From Lachnospiraceae bacterium (lineage in GTDB: Bacteria; Bacillota; Clostridia; Lachnospirales; Lachnospiraceae), in assembly GCA_017439675.1 (NCBI GenBank), contig JAFSIQ010000016.1:1-38937 (forward strand): DNA of 38,937 nucleotides. The letters are read 5' to 3'. The notes under the pieces are model-generated. The model was given only the letters and a program-made list of their open reading frames with translations. It was not told the DNA's origin and did no database searches. The position numbers and the translations under genes are program-made. Shown here in pieces: positions 8,367 to 15,894 of the stretch. How positions within the stretch are numbered: position 1 is the stretch's first letter; the number at the start of each line of letters is the position of its first letter.

Positions 8367-8984
8367 CTAATCCAAGCAAGGTGCCTTCTTATCAAATGAA
8401 GGATTAAATGCATAGAAGTTTCTTGCATCCAAGCCTTCCTGTACAAGCCGTAAGCTTTCTCCAAATCTCTGATAATGCACCATTTCTCTCGCGCGGAGGA
8501 ACTTGATTGCCTCATACACATCCGGTTCATCTTTGCAAAGACGAAGAATATTGTCATACGTCAAACGCGCCTTCTGTTCCGCCGCCAAATCCTCATGCAA
8601 ATCCGCAATCGGATCACCGGTAGATTGTAAGGTCGCAGTAGAAAACGGCATTCCACTAGCAGCCTGTGGCCAAATTCCAATCGTGTGATCTACATAGTAC
8701 TGATAGAATCCAGATTTCTCGATTTCACCAATAGTCAAATTCTTGGTCAACTGTGTGATAATGGCAGCAACCATCTCCTCATGATTTAGTTCCTCGGTAC
8801 CTATATCTGTGAGTGTAGCAATCACTCTCTTATCCTTCATGGCATAACGCTGCGATAAATATCTGGTAGAAGCACCCTTTTCACCATCCGGTCCACCCAA
8901 CTGGCTCATAATTGCCATTGCCAGCTTTGGATTTGTTGTTTTTATTTTTACCGGAAATTCCAACATTTTGTTATATGTCCACAT
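8367..8984 (-). CDS. cotJC: spore coat protein CotJC (manganese-catalase family)
   Basis: 205-aa ferritin-like protein of the manganese catalase family, like CotJC of the spore coat. The start MWTYNKMLEFPVKI matches the CotJC N-terminus, and metal-binding carboxylate and His motifs are present in LTDIGTEELNHEEMVAAII and the later REMVHYQRFGESL. The ATG at 8984 overlaps the cotJB stop by one base (TAATG), with AAGGGGG upstream. A longer reading from 9014 would run into cotJB and is rejected. It is the third gene of a cotJABC operon; the products are assembled into the coat or inner spore layers, perhaps with peroxide-removing activity. Confidence 0.93.
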   Translation of the reverse strand: MWTYNKMLEFPVKIKTTNPKLAMAIMSQLGGPDGEKGASTRYLSQRYAMKDKRVIATLTDIGTEELNHEEMVAAIITQLTKNLTIGEIEKSGFYQYYVDHTIGIWPQAASGMPFSTATLQSTGDPIADLHEDLAAEQKARLTYDNILRLCKDEPDVYEAIKFLRAREMVHYQRFGESLRLVQEGLDARNFYAFNPSFDKKAPCLD

Positions 8985-9247
8985 TAGCAACTTCCCCCTT
9001 CCTGCCATGGCCATGGTTCATTTACCCATGTCCATTCCTCTTCACATTTCACACCATAAATGCTTAATGGTCCGTAATTTTTCTCATACACGGCTATCGC
9101 ATCCTTTAAAGTATTTTTTAGATTGTGATACTTGGTCAAAGCACATGCAGATGTGGGATGTGTATCTAAATACAACCCCAACTCAATCACTGCAAAGTTG
9201 GTGCTTCGAATCAACTGTTTCAATTCCTCTTTACACATTTTTTCCAT
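8984..9247 (-). CDS. cotJB: spore coat protein CotJB
   Basis: 87-aa CotJB family protein, the same length I recall for the Bacillus protein. It is helical, with hallmark stretches FAVIELGLYLDTHP and WPWQEGGSC near the C-terminus. The ATG at 9247 was chosen because AGAGG lies 8 nt upstream; the ATG at 9268 sits within the cotJA coding end. It starts 2 bases after the cotJA stop and its stop overlaps the cotJC start, so the three are tightly coupled. CotJB is a coat-associated component needed with CotJA and CotJC in spores. Confidence 0.92.
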   Translation of the reverse strand: MEKMCKEELKQLIRSTNFAVIELGLYLDTHPTSACALTKYHNLKNTLKDAIAVYEKNYGPLSIYGVKCEEEWTWVNEPWPWQEGGSC

Positions 9248-9249
9248 TC

Positions 9250-9774
9250 CTAGCACCTCTCTCCACAAAAGATAAAGTTCAAATCCTTAAAAATAGTTCC
9301 CTGCATCAGACCACATTCTATGTCGTACAAATCTCCCCACTGTTGCCATGGAACATATGCCATAACCACTGGAAATTCACAACCTAAATGTTCCATTTCA
9401 TCATGTCTGTGGCAACTTATCACAGGATTCACCTGACAAACACACTCCACTTCAACTCTTCTGTTTTTCATTTCATGTCTTTCAGGGCAATTCCCCTCTC
9501 TCTCTTCCTTCGCACAACAACTGTTACAATCCTGTCTTCTACGCTGTTCTACACTTACCTCTCTTTTGTATTTTCCCATATTTGCGTCTCTTCGTTGTTC
9601 TACATTTGTTTCCCTTTTGCACTGTTCCATATTCGCTTCTCTTCTGCATTGTTGTGTCATATGGTCACAACGATTCATCGTCTGACTATTACCCACACCC
9701 AAACTGTCACGGCTACATACAGTTGCACCACGAGGACAGCTCATAGAATTGCGATTATTACAATAAGATTCCAC
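9250..9774 (-). CDS. cotJA: CotJA with long Cys-rich repeat extension
   Basis: 174-aa protein; the final 50 residues (EFPVVMAYVPWQQWGDLYDI and on to GTIFKDLNF) are the CotJA domain. Classical CotJA is about 80 aa. Here the first 110-120 residues are an extension rich in Cys, Arg, Glu and Gln, with about four 8-9-residue repeats of the type REANMEQCK, RETNVEQRR, DANMGKYK and REVSVEQRR around residues 44-80. The whole protein has 17 Cys, which suggests disulfide crosslinking or metal binding in the coat. The start is a GTG at 9774 with AGGAG 7 nt upstream. It is the first gene of cotJABC; no convincing SigE or SigK promoter could be fixed in the 90 bp upstream. Confidence 0.88.
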   Translation of the reverse strand: MESYCNNRNSMSCPRGATVCSRDSLGVGNSQTMNRCDHMTQQCRREANMEQCKRETNVEQRRDANMGKYKREVSVEQRRRQDCNSCCAKEEREGNCPERHEMKNRRVEVECVCQVNPVISCHRHDEMEHLGCEFPVVMAYVPWQQWGDLYDIECGLMQGTIFKDLNFIFCGERC

Positions 9775-9862
9775 TAAAATTCTCCTTATTCTTTGGGTAT
9801 ATTACATAATATTCAGAACACACAATTTTGTTCCTACGAAGATATTTCTATACATAATTATA

Positions 9863-9893
9863 AAAGGACTCTATATTATATACAGAGTCCTTT
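9863..9893 (-). terminator. terminator of the SsuABC-like operon
   Basis: A 10-bp perfect stem AAAGGACTCT (9863-9872 with 9884-9893, 11-nt AT-rich loop) lies 13 bp past the ATPase stop, and the minus-strand exit begins TTTTAT. It could also block reading from the plus side. Confidence 0.75.
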
Positions 9894-9906
9894 GAAAGAT
9901 ATAAGT

Positions 9907-10680
9907 CTATGAAAGGGATTCTTCGTTTAACGCATTGTTAAAGATATCCCACATTTCTGCATAACCTTCCGATGAAGGGGTTATCGGACGTGGAAGTGTA
10001 TTTTCCATATCCAGCTTAAAATTACCACTACGAGACATAAGCATAATTCGCGTGCCGAGTACAATTGCTTCCTGAATATTATGCGTAATAAAAATAACAG
10101 TAACATTTTCTGACTTACTGAGTTTCAACAATTCCTTTTGTAGCTTTCTTCTTGTCATAGCATCTAAGCTTGCAAATGGTTCATCCATCAGAATAAGTTT
10201 CGGTTTAACTGCAAGTGCTTTCGCAATGGCAACTCGCTGTTTCATACCACCAGAAAGCTGATGTGGATAGAAGTCCTTATATTGCTCTAAACCTACTTTG
10301 CCCAAGTACTTAAGTGCAATTTCCTCTCTTTCCTTCTTATCCTTGATACCAAACTTTATAAGCGGATAACAGACATTCTGCATCACGGTCTTCCAAGGAA
10401 ATAACTGATTGAAATCCTGGAACACCAAAATTCGGTCCGTATTGGGCTTTCTGACCTCAACGCCATTCACCTCAATGGTTCCTTCAAATTTTTCAAAGCC
10501 AGCAATACAGCGAAGCAATGTTGTCTTTCCACAACCAGATGGTCCCAAAATACAAAGGAAGTCATTCTCATTCAGAGACAAATTCACATCATCTAAAATT
10601 GCCTTTGTACTATCAGAGTCCTCGTAAATTTTGCGCAGATTGGTAACCTGCAATATCACATTCTTATTCTCTGCACTCAT
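9907..10680 (-). CDS. ABC importer ATPase, SsuB/TauB-like
   Basis: 257-aa ATP-binding subunit of a nitrate/sulfonate/taurine-type importer. Walker A is [13 protein letters not shown], the Q-loop is FQDFNQLFPW, the signature is LSGGMKQRVAIAKAL, Walker B is LILMDEPFASLD, and the switch His is in FITHNIQEA. I chose the ATG at 10680, which overlaps the permease stop (ATGA) and is preceded by GGGGGA; an upstream ATG at 10695 is possible. It is the last gene of the binding protein, permease, ATPase operon. Related systems import sulfonates, taurine, nitrate, cyanate or pyrimidine thiamine precursors, and the substrate cannot be fixed from sequence. Confidence 0.9.
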   Translation of the reverse strand: MSAENKNVILQVTNLRKIYEDSDSTKAILDDVNLSLNENDFLCILGPSGCGKTTLLRCIAGFEKFEGTIEVNGVEVRKPNTDRILVFQDFNQLFPWKTVMQNVCYPLIKFGIKDKKEREEIALKYLGKVGLEQYKDFYPHQLSGGMKQRVAIAKALAVKPKLILMDEPFASLDAMTRRKLQKELLKLSKSENVTVIFITHNIQEAIVLGTRIMLMSRSGNFKLDMENTLPRPITPSSEGYAEMWDIFNNALNEESLS

Positions 10681-11444
10681 TGACGAATCCCCCATTTCTT
10701 AATTGTATTCTTCTCAATCACGCGGAAGAAACCGTATTCCACGATAATTCCAATTAAAATAATAACGATTAGTGCCGCAAACACACCTGCAATATCTACA
10801 TTTGTACGCTTCATAAAAATGAACCAACCAATTCCGGCTCCTGCACTGGTTGTACCAAAAATCATTTCTGCACTAATCAAGCCACGCCAAGCTCTTGCCC
10901 AACCAATCTTCATACCGGATAATACATTAGAAAAAGAAGCTGGTAGATAGATATCTTTTACCATCTCAAATTTAGAAAGCCCAAGGTTCTTTCCGCTTTC
11001 AATGTATATCTTCGGAACGGATTGAAATCCGTCAATAATACTTCTAGACATTGGCCAAATGATGGAATGGATTACAATAAAGATAATCGGTCCTTCTCCA
11101 ATTCCAAACCAAAGAATCGCTAATGGAATCAAGGCAACACCTGGAACCAAGTCAAATACGGATACCAACAAATTATATATCTTGTGAAATGTCTTACTTA
11201 TAATGGAAAGGCTAGAAAGCACAAATGCCAGTAGGATTCCAATGGATAAACCTCTCAAAATCAAAGATAAGGAATATCCAACCATACCTGCAAGCTCATC
11301 CTCTGCAAAGCCCGTCCACAAGCTTTTCATAATGGAGCCAATCGATGGGAACATCAGCTCCGGAAATACACCCGTGCGATATACAATTTCCCAAAGTGCT
11401 ATAACTGCTACAATAAAAATTATCTGTACTCTACATTTTTTCAT
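10677..11444 (-). CDS. ABC importer permease, SsuC/TauC-like
   Basis: 255-aa BPD-type inner membrane permease with about six membrane helices. It starts with a hydrophobic helix right after MKKCR and contains the EAA-type coupling loop around YIESGKNLGLSKFEMVKDIYLPA, followed by the AWRGLISAEMI segment typical of SsuC/TauC. The start at 11444 lies 6 bases after the binding protein stop and has only a weak ribosome site, consistent with translational coupling. The stop overlaps the ATPase start by four bases. It forms the membrane channel for the lipoprotein encoded upstream. Confidence 0.92.
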   Translation of the reverse strand: MKKCRVQIIFIVAVIALWEIVYRTGVFPELMFPSIGSIMKSLWTGFAEDELAGMVGYSLSLILRGLSIGILLAFVLSSLSIISKTFHKIYNLLVSVFDLVPGVALIPLAILWFGIGEGPIIFIVIHSIIWPMSRSIIDGFQSVPKIYIESGKNLGLSKFEMVKDIYLPASFSNVLSGMKIGWARAWRGLISAEMIFGTTSAGAGIGWFIFMKRTNVDIAGVFAALIVIILIGIIVEYGFFRVIEKNTIKKWGIRQ

Positions 11445-11450
11445 AAGTCA

Positions 11451-12434
11451 TTAATTTCCCTTTACATTATCATAAACTAACTCAGAGTAATCTGCTGGTG
11501 CTTCCTCAATAAATCCTGCCTCAGCCATAAACTCAGCCATCTGCATCAAACCTGTGGTCTCAACAGAGTATCCACATGCCGGATCCTGTAACCAAGTTAA
11601 CATCGTTTCCTGATCAACGCCTTCGTTTTCACAAAGCATTGCTGCCACTTCTTCTGGATTGTTATTGATATAATCAATAGCATCTGCCATAGCCTTGGTA
11701 ACTGCATCATACAAGTCAGGGTTCTCATCATGCAACTTTGTAGATGCCAAAGCTACAATGAAGCTGTTTCCCTCTGGCCATACATCTGAAATAGAAGAAA
11801 GAGAATGTATTCCTTCTTCCTCTGCCTCTTTAAATACATACGGAGAGGTTGTAAGCTGGCAGTCCACACTTCCTGCAAGAAGTGCTGTCATTCCGTCTGG
11901 ATGGGACATTGCAAGAATATTGTCATCCAATGCATGTGCATCGCCTAACTCCTTCTCTGCTGCCATAGCTAGCAAAATATGCTGAATACTTCCGATATTT
12001 ACAAGCGCAATCTTATTTTCTGGCGTAATGTCACTCAAAGACTGAATATCTGGATTGTTGCTCATAATCTTATGAGGCTGGCTACTCATATTGGAAAAAA
12101 TCTTACATGGTACGCCCTTCTTCACAGCCGTAATAGCTGGAGCAACACCCATTGCACCCACGTCAATGCTGTTCGCCGCAATTCCCTCCGTAATTGCAGA
12201 ACCAGAATTTAACACCTGCCAATCCACAGTTACATCTGGATAATACTTTTCAATCAGCTTCTGCTCTTTCATCACCTGCAATGGTGCATACGCCATGCCA
12301 TACTGATATGCAACCGTCAATGTTGCTCCTTCCTTAGAAGCTGCTTCTCCACCTTCGCTACTCTTACATGCTGAAAGAGAAAACAACATTACAAAGACCA
12401 TCGCCAAAGATAATAGTTTCTTCATTTTGTTCAT
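11451..12434 (-). CDS. ABC importer substrate-binding lipoprotein, SsuA/NMT1-like
   Basis: 327-aa extracytoplasmic solute-binding lipoprotein. The signal ends in lipobox LSAC with the modified Cys at residue 23. A periplasmic-binding type II fold follows (TLTVAYQYGMAYAPLQVMKE, then GIAANSIDVGAMGVAPAI), as in sulfonate, nitrate or taurine binding proteins. I chose the ATG at 12434, where GGAGG lies 8 nt upstream, over the one at 12449. It directly follows the LysR gene and precedes the permease, all on the minus strand. The ligand is unknown; family members bind small sulfonates, aromatic acids or pyrimidines. Confidence 0.92.
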   Translation of the reverse strand: MNKMKKLLSLAMVFVMLFSLSACKSSEGGEAASKEGATLTVAYQYGMAYAPLQVMKEQKLIEKYYPDVTVDWQVLNSGSAITEGIAANSIDVGAMGVAPAITAVKKGVPCKIFSNMSSQPHKIMSNNPDIQSLSDITPENKIALVNIGSIQHILLAMAAEKELGDAHALDDNILAMSHPDGMTALLAGSVDCQLTTSPYVFKEAEEEGIHSLSSISDVWPEGNSFIVALASTKLHDENPDLYDAVTKAMADAIDYINNNPEEVAAMLCENEGVDQETMLTWLQDPACGYSVETTGLMQMAEFMAEAGFIEEAPADYSELVYDNVKGN

Positions 12435-12452
12435 AACAAATTCCTCCATAAA

Positions 12453-13406
12453 TTAAAATTTAGTTATATTTTCAAGAATTTTAATAAATTCTCTACTAGC
12501 GTTTGATAAATATTTATCCGCATGGTAGCCTACAAACATCTCCCGGCTACATATATCTGGATTCAAAAGATAAAATGTCGGATACTTCTTAAAGTTTCCA
12601 CAACGAATCGCCGTTTCTGAAATCAGAGAAATTCCCAATCCCGCATTGGTACAAGAAAGACTAGTAATCATCTGATTTGCATTCATAATCCGAATGGAAT
12701 CAACACTGGCTTCTGCCACCAACTCACGGAACATTTGTCCCATTTGTTGGGACTGCTGTAGCATAATAAATGGGTAATTTTCAAAAGATTTCAAAAACGC
12801 AGCATCTCGGACCGCCATGTCATCTGTAATCCCACCTTCCAAAATAGTATCAAGGGTAATCTGCCATTCCTTATACTGTTCATTCACTACATATTCCGGT
12901 GGTACACATAATAGGATTTTCTCTTCAAAAATCTTCTTATATGTAATATTGGAATGCTTCGGAAAACCAGGAGACAGGAACATATCAATTTCCCCACGAA
13001 ATGTTTTATCTAACATTTCCGGAACCGTTCCATCTAACAAATGTATCTCAATACCAGGATATTGTTGCGAAAAGGTTGCGATTGCCTCTGGTAAGTAACT
13101 AGTGTTAAAACAGTTAGAACCTCCAATGGTCAGCTTGCCAGTCTGAATATTAGTAATGTCCTTTAGCTGTTGCTTCAAGTCCTCCACATCATTTAAATAT
13201 TGTAATCCACGTTGATAATAGATGTTTCCCACCTCCGTCAACACCCATGGCTTTTGGGAACGGTCGAAGATAGGAGCCTGTAGCTGTTCTTCTGCTTTCT
13301 TTAAAGCCGCACTCAATGCCGGTTGTGTGATAGAAAGCTTCTCTGCTGCAATCGATAAATTCTGACTTTCAACTATTACTTTTAAATATGGTATAAACGA
13401 AAACAT
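12453..13406 (-). CDS. LysR-family transcriptional regulator
   Basis: 317-aa LTTR. The N-terminal winged helix (about residues 1-60) has the pattern LSIAAEKLSITQPALSAALKKAEEQL, and residues about 90-300 form the inducer-binding domain. The ATG at 13406 has GAGAGGG upstream. It lies immediately before the SsuA-like gene on the same strand (18 bp), so it is probably the first gene of the operon or shares its control region. It likely senses the imported compound or a metabolite and controls its own operon. Four CATAAA motifs upstream are candidate contact sites. Confidence 0.93.
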   Translation of the reverse strand: MFSFIPYLKVIVESQNLSIAAEKLSITQPALSAALKKAEEQLQAPIFDRSQKPWVLTEVGNIYYQRGLQYLNDVEDLKQQLKDITNIQTGKLTIGGSNCFNTSYLPEAIATFSQQYPGIEIHLLDGTVPEMLDKTFRGEIDMFLSPGFPKHSNITYKKIFEEKILLCVPPEYVVNEQYKEWQITLDTILEGGITDDMAVRDAAFLKSFENYPFIMLQQSQQMGQMFRELVAEASVDSIRIMNANQMITSLSCTNAGLGISLISETAIRCGNFKKYPTFYLLNPDICSREMFVGYHADKYLSNASREFIKILENITKF

Positions 13407-13720
13407 ATTTCCCTCTCCTCGATATAAATATCTACTTATATCACATAAACTACAATTTATATATCATAAACTTTGGGGCATGTCAACCATAAATCATAAA
13501 TTGCAAAAAATTGGAAGAAAGGGATATCCGCTTGGATACCCCTCAGAACATAGATATAAGAACTGCACTCCCCATCAATTGACTAATTGACAGAAATCGA
13601 ACCTTTTGCTCCCCGTCGCCATGTACTCTCATACTGACTTCTGGTTACAAATCCACTATATAACCTTCCTTTTTTTCTTTCCGTTACTCCATGTAATAGG
13701 TTTGTGTTACCTTTGCAGAA
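13407..13720. other. intergenic region with possible LysR binding sites
   Basis: This 314-bp gap holds CATAAA at 13444, 13465, 13488 and 13495; the first is part of ATAAA-N6-TTTAT (13445-13460), a dyad of LTTR type. The rest, 13545-13720, contains no gene, clear RNA fold or T-box/TPP/SAM consensus that I can recognise. Confidence 0.4.
13521..13541 (-). terminator. terminator candidate after second binding protein
   Basis: The stem GGG-TATCC/GGATA-CCC has one bulged base and a GCTT loop. On the minus strand it is followed by CCCTTTCTTCC and then TTTTTT. It lies about 180 bp past the stop of the 13721 gene. Confidence 0.5.
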
Positions 13721-14728
13721 TTACTTTTCTGCCGCCTTTTTGGCAAATTCAGTATTTACCAATTCATTATATGGGGTAGGCTCTGACAATTCTCCTGCAT
13801 CCATTAAAATGTTTTGTAATAGGTCAAAGCTACTTTCCTCAAACAAAAGATTATCCTTCCATGTGTCTTGTTCCTGATAACGTTTTACGATAATCTCTAT
13901 TGTGGATACATCCGATTCCGGAAACTGTGGTGCAATCACCTTGGCAATCTCTTCTGGCGTATGACTATTTACGTATTCCATACCTTTTTGCAATGCATTG
14001 GTAAACTTTTGAATTATTTCGCCATTTTTTTCCATGTACTCCTTTGTCACACAGTAGGAGGTATATGGTACATATCCGGAATCCACACCAAGAGATGCCA
14101 CTACATAACCATCCCCCTCTAGCTCTAGTGCAGTTGCCGAAGGCTCAAATTCCACAGTAAAATCTCCTTGTCCGCCGGAAAATGCAGCCGCAGTACTGCC
14201 AAAATCAATACTCTGGTTGATGTTGACATCCTTTACCGGGTCAATGCCATTCATCTTCAATACATACTCAAACACCATCTGTGGCATTCCACCTTTTCTT
14301 CCACCTAGCACATCACTACCCTTAACCATATCCCATGTAAAATTCTCAATTGGTTCTCTAGAAACCAAGAAGTTTCCTGCACGCTGTGTAAGCTGCGCAA
14401 AATTTACTGCATGATTTTCAGCACCCTCGGTATACATGTATACAGAAGATTCTGCTCCCATAAATCCCACATCTGCTTCTCCTGCAATTACCGCCGCCAT
14501 GGTCTTATCTGCACCAAAACCCGTGACTAAGTCAATATCAATTCCTTCTTCCTCAAAATATCCATTTTCAATTGCTACATACTGCGGCGCATAAAAAATA
14601 GAATGTGCCACTTCATTTAATGTGACCTTCGTTAATTCGCTTTTTTCTTCTTTGCAACCCACACAAACTGTAAACACCATTGCAAGAGACAATAGTCCTG
14701 CTATTACACGTTTCATACTTAATTTCAT
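13721..14728 (-). CDS. NMT1/THI5-like binding lipoprotein, no adjacent permease
   Basis: 335-aa ABC substrate-binding lipoprotein. The lipobox CVGC gives the modified Cys at residue 25. Family features are VTLNEVAHSIFYAPQYVAIE, then GYFEEEGIDIDLVTGFGADK and AVIAGEADVGFMGAESSVY, as in NMT1/THI5-type proteins that bind pyrimidine thiamine precursors, riboflavin or aromatic sulfonates. The ATG at 14728 has GGAG 7 nt upstream; the ATG at 14860 would add an unlikely 44-residue cytosolic segment and read through a terminator. It has no own permease or ATPase in the window, so it may share the neighbouring SsuBC-like pair. No TPP riboswitch was seen upstream. Confidence 0.88.
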   Translation of the reverse strand: MKLSMKRVIAGLLSLAMVFTVCVGCKEEKSELTKVTLNEVAHSIFYAPQYVAIENGYFEEEGIDIDLVTGFGADKTMAAVIAGEADVGFMGAESSVYMYTEGAENHAVNFAQLTQRAGNFLVSREPIENFTWDMVKGSDVLGGRKGGMPQMVFEYVLKMNGIDPVKDVNINQSIDFGSTAAAFSGGQGDFTVEFEPSATALELEGDGYVVASLGVDSGYVPYTSYCVTKEYMEKNGEIIQKFTNALQKGMEYVNSHTPEEIAKVIAPQFPESDVSTIEIIVKRYQEQDTWKDNLLFEESSFDLLQNILMDAGELSEPTPYNELVNTEFAKKAAEK

Positions 14729-14793
14729 GAATTCACTCCAACACTTTTCTCTGATAGTATATGCTACCCCTTCAAAATAGTGCGACCAAAACA

Positions 14794-14841
14794 AAAAGAG
14801 CTTTTGTATGACAACTAACCTCATCATGCAAAAACTCTTTT
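14794..14841 (-). terminator. DegV gene terminator
   Basis: A stem of about 17 bp with one mismatch and one wobble (14794-14811 with 14824-14841, 12-nt loop). On the minus strand it exits into TTTTTGTTTTGG. It lies 49 bp past the degV-family stop and before the lipoprotein gene. Confidence 0.75.
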
Positions 14842-14889
14842 CCTTACTACCTATATTCAATAATCATTACGGGAACGACTGCTCTATAA

Positions 14890-15756
14890 TTACATTTCCT
14901 TTTCCATGAACAATACAGCAAGCATTCCCGGACCGGTGTGTGCACCGATAATAGGACCAATCTTTGTAAGCTCTACACTGGTCGCATCCGTCTCCGCTTC
15001 AACCTTGGCTTTTAATTCTAACGCTCTCTCCTCACAATCGCCATGACCAATAAACACACTGCACTCATTTTCATCCATAGTTTCACGAATTTTAGCAAGC
15101 ATATACTCTACGCCCTTCTTATTGCCGCGAACCTTATTTTCCACATACAGCTTTCCTTTTTCATCTACACTAATAATCGGCTTAATTTTTAGCGCACTGC
15201 CAAGCATAGCTTCCGCAAAGGACAATCTTCCTCCGCGCTGTAAATGAAACAAATCATCTACAGTAAACCAATGTGCTATTCGATTGCGTTTTGCAAGCAC
15301 CCAATCCTTAAGCTCGTCGATATCCAACCCAGCTTCCTTCTTTTCCCCAATCAACTTCATAAAATATCCAAGCCCTGCCGAAGCACACAGGGAATCAATC
15401 ACATATAACTTTCTATCGGGAAAATCCTCTTCTAACATTCCCTTGGCAAGCACTGCGGACTGATAGGTTCCGCTGAGACCTGAAGTAAATGCCACATATA
15501 ATATATCCTCTCCACCTTCCAATATCGGTGTGAACAAATCCACATAAATAGTTGGATTAATCTGAGAAGTTACTGCTGTCTTTCCCTGCTTTAACGCCTC
15601 ATAAAACGCTTCATTGCTCATGTTCCTCTCATCAGGATAATGCAAAATCTCCTCACCATCCAATGTAAATGCCATAGGAACCACAAAAATATTATATTTC
15701 TCTACCAATTCAATCGGCAAATCCAAAGTTGCATCGCTCACTAATCTGTAGCTCAT
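14890..15756 (-). CDS. DegV family fatty-acid-binding protein
   Basis: 288-aa DegV/FakB-type protein. Members hold a fatty acid in a buried tunnel, and FakB paralogues present it to the kinase FakA for phospholipid synthesis. The opening SDATLDLP, the segment TAVTSQINP and the ligand-contacting AFTSGLSGTYQSA are visible, with HTGPGMLAVLF near the C-terminus. The ATG at 15756 has GGAGGG upstream. It is monocistronic between its own promoter and a strong terminator. No fakA is nearby in this window. Confidence 0.93.
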   Translation of the reverse strand: MSYRLVSDATLDLPIELVEKYNIFVVPMAFTLDGEEILHYPDERNMSNEAFYEALKQGKTAVTSQINPTIYVDLFTPILEGGEDILYVAFTSGLSGTYQSAVLAKGMLEEDFPDRKLYVIDSLCASAGLGYFMKLIGEKKEAGLDIDELKDWVLAKRNRIAHWFTVDDLFHLQRGGRLSFAEAMLGSALKIKPIISVDEKGKLYVENKVRGNKKGVEYMLAKIRETMDENECSVFIGHGDCEERALELKAKVEAETDATSVELTKIGPIIGAHTGPGMLAVLFMEKEM

Positions 15757-15836
15757 GTTTCGCCCTCCAACAATTCATCTTGTATGTTTTTCAATGGGAC
15801 CATCGCATTGTTATATTCCCCTACAAACTCCTGCAA

Positions 15837-15865
15837 AATATATCACATATCGTGTAAATCTTCAA
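15837..15865 (-). promoter_or_regulatory. DegV gene promoter
   Basis: On the minus strand TTGAAG (15860-15865), a 17-bp spacer and TATATT (15837-15842). It gives a leader of about 75 nt. Confidence 0.6.
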
Positions 15866-15894
15866 GCTACTTTTATTACCATATGAATGCGATT

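Noticed and set aside
9388-9777. 129-aa plus-strand frame opposite cotJA
   Set aside because: It is a mirror of the Arg/Cys-rich cotJA codons; cotJA has the family domain, ribosome site and operon context.
14729-14860. 44-residue extension of the second binding lipoprotein
   Set aside because: It would place a charged segment before the lipoprotein signal and its start lies beyond the degV-family terminator.
14729-14889. TPP riboswitch upstream of the NMT1/THI5-like gene
   Set aside because: No CUGAGA or ACCUGA-type core; the strong hairpin there is explained by termination of the DegV transcript.
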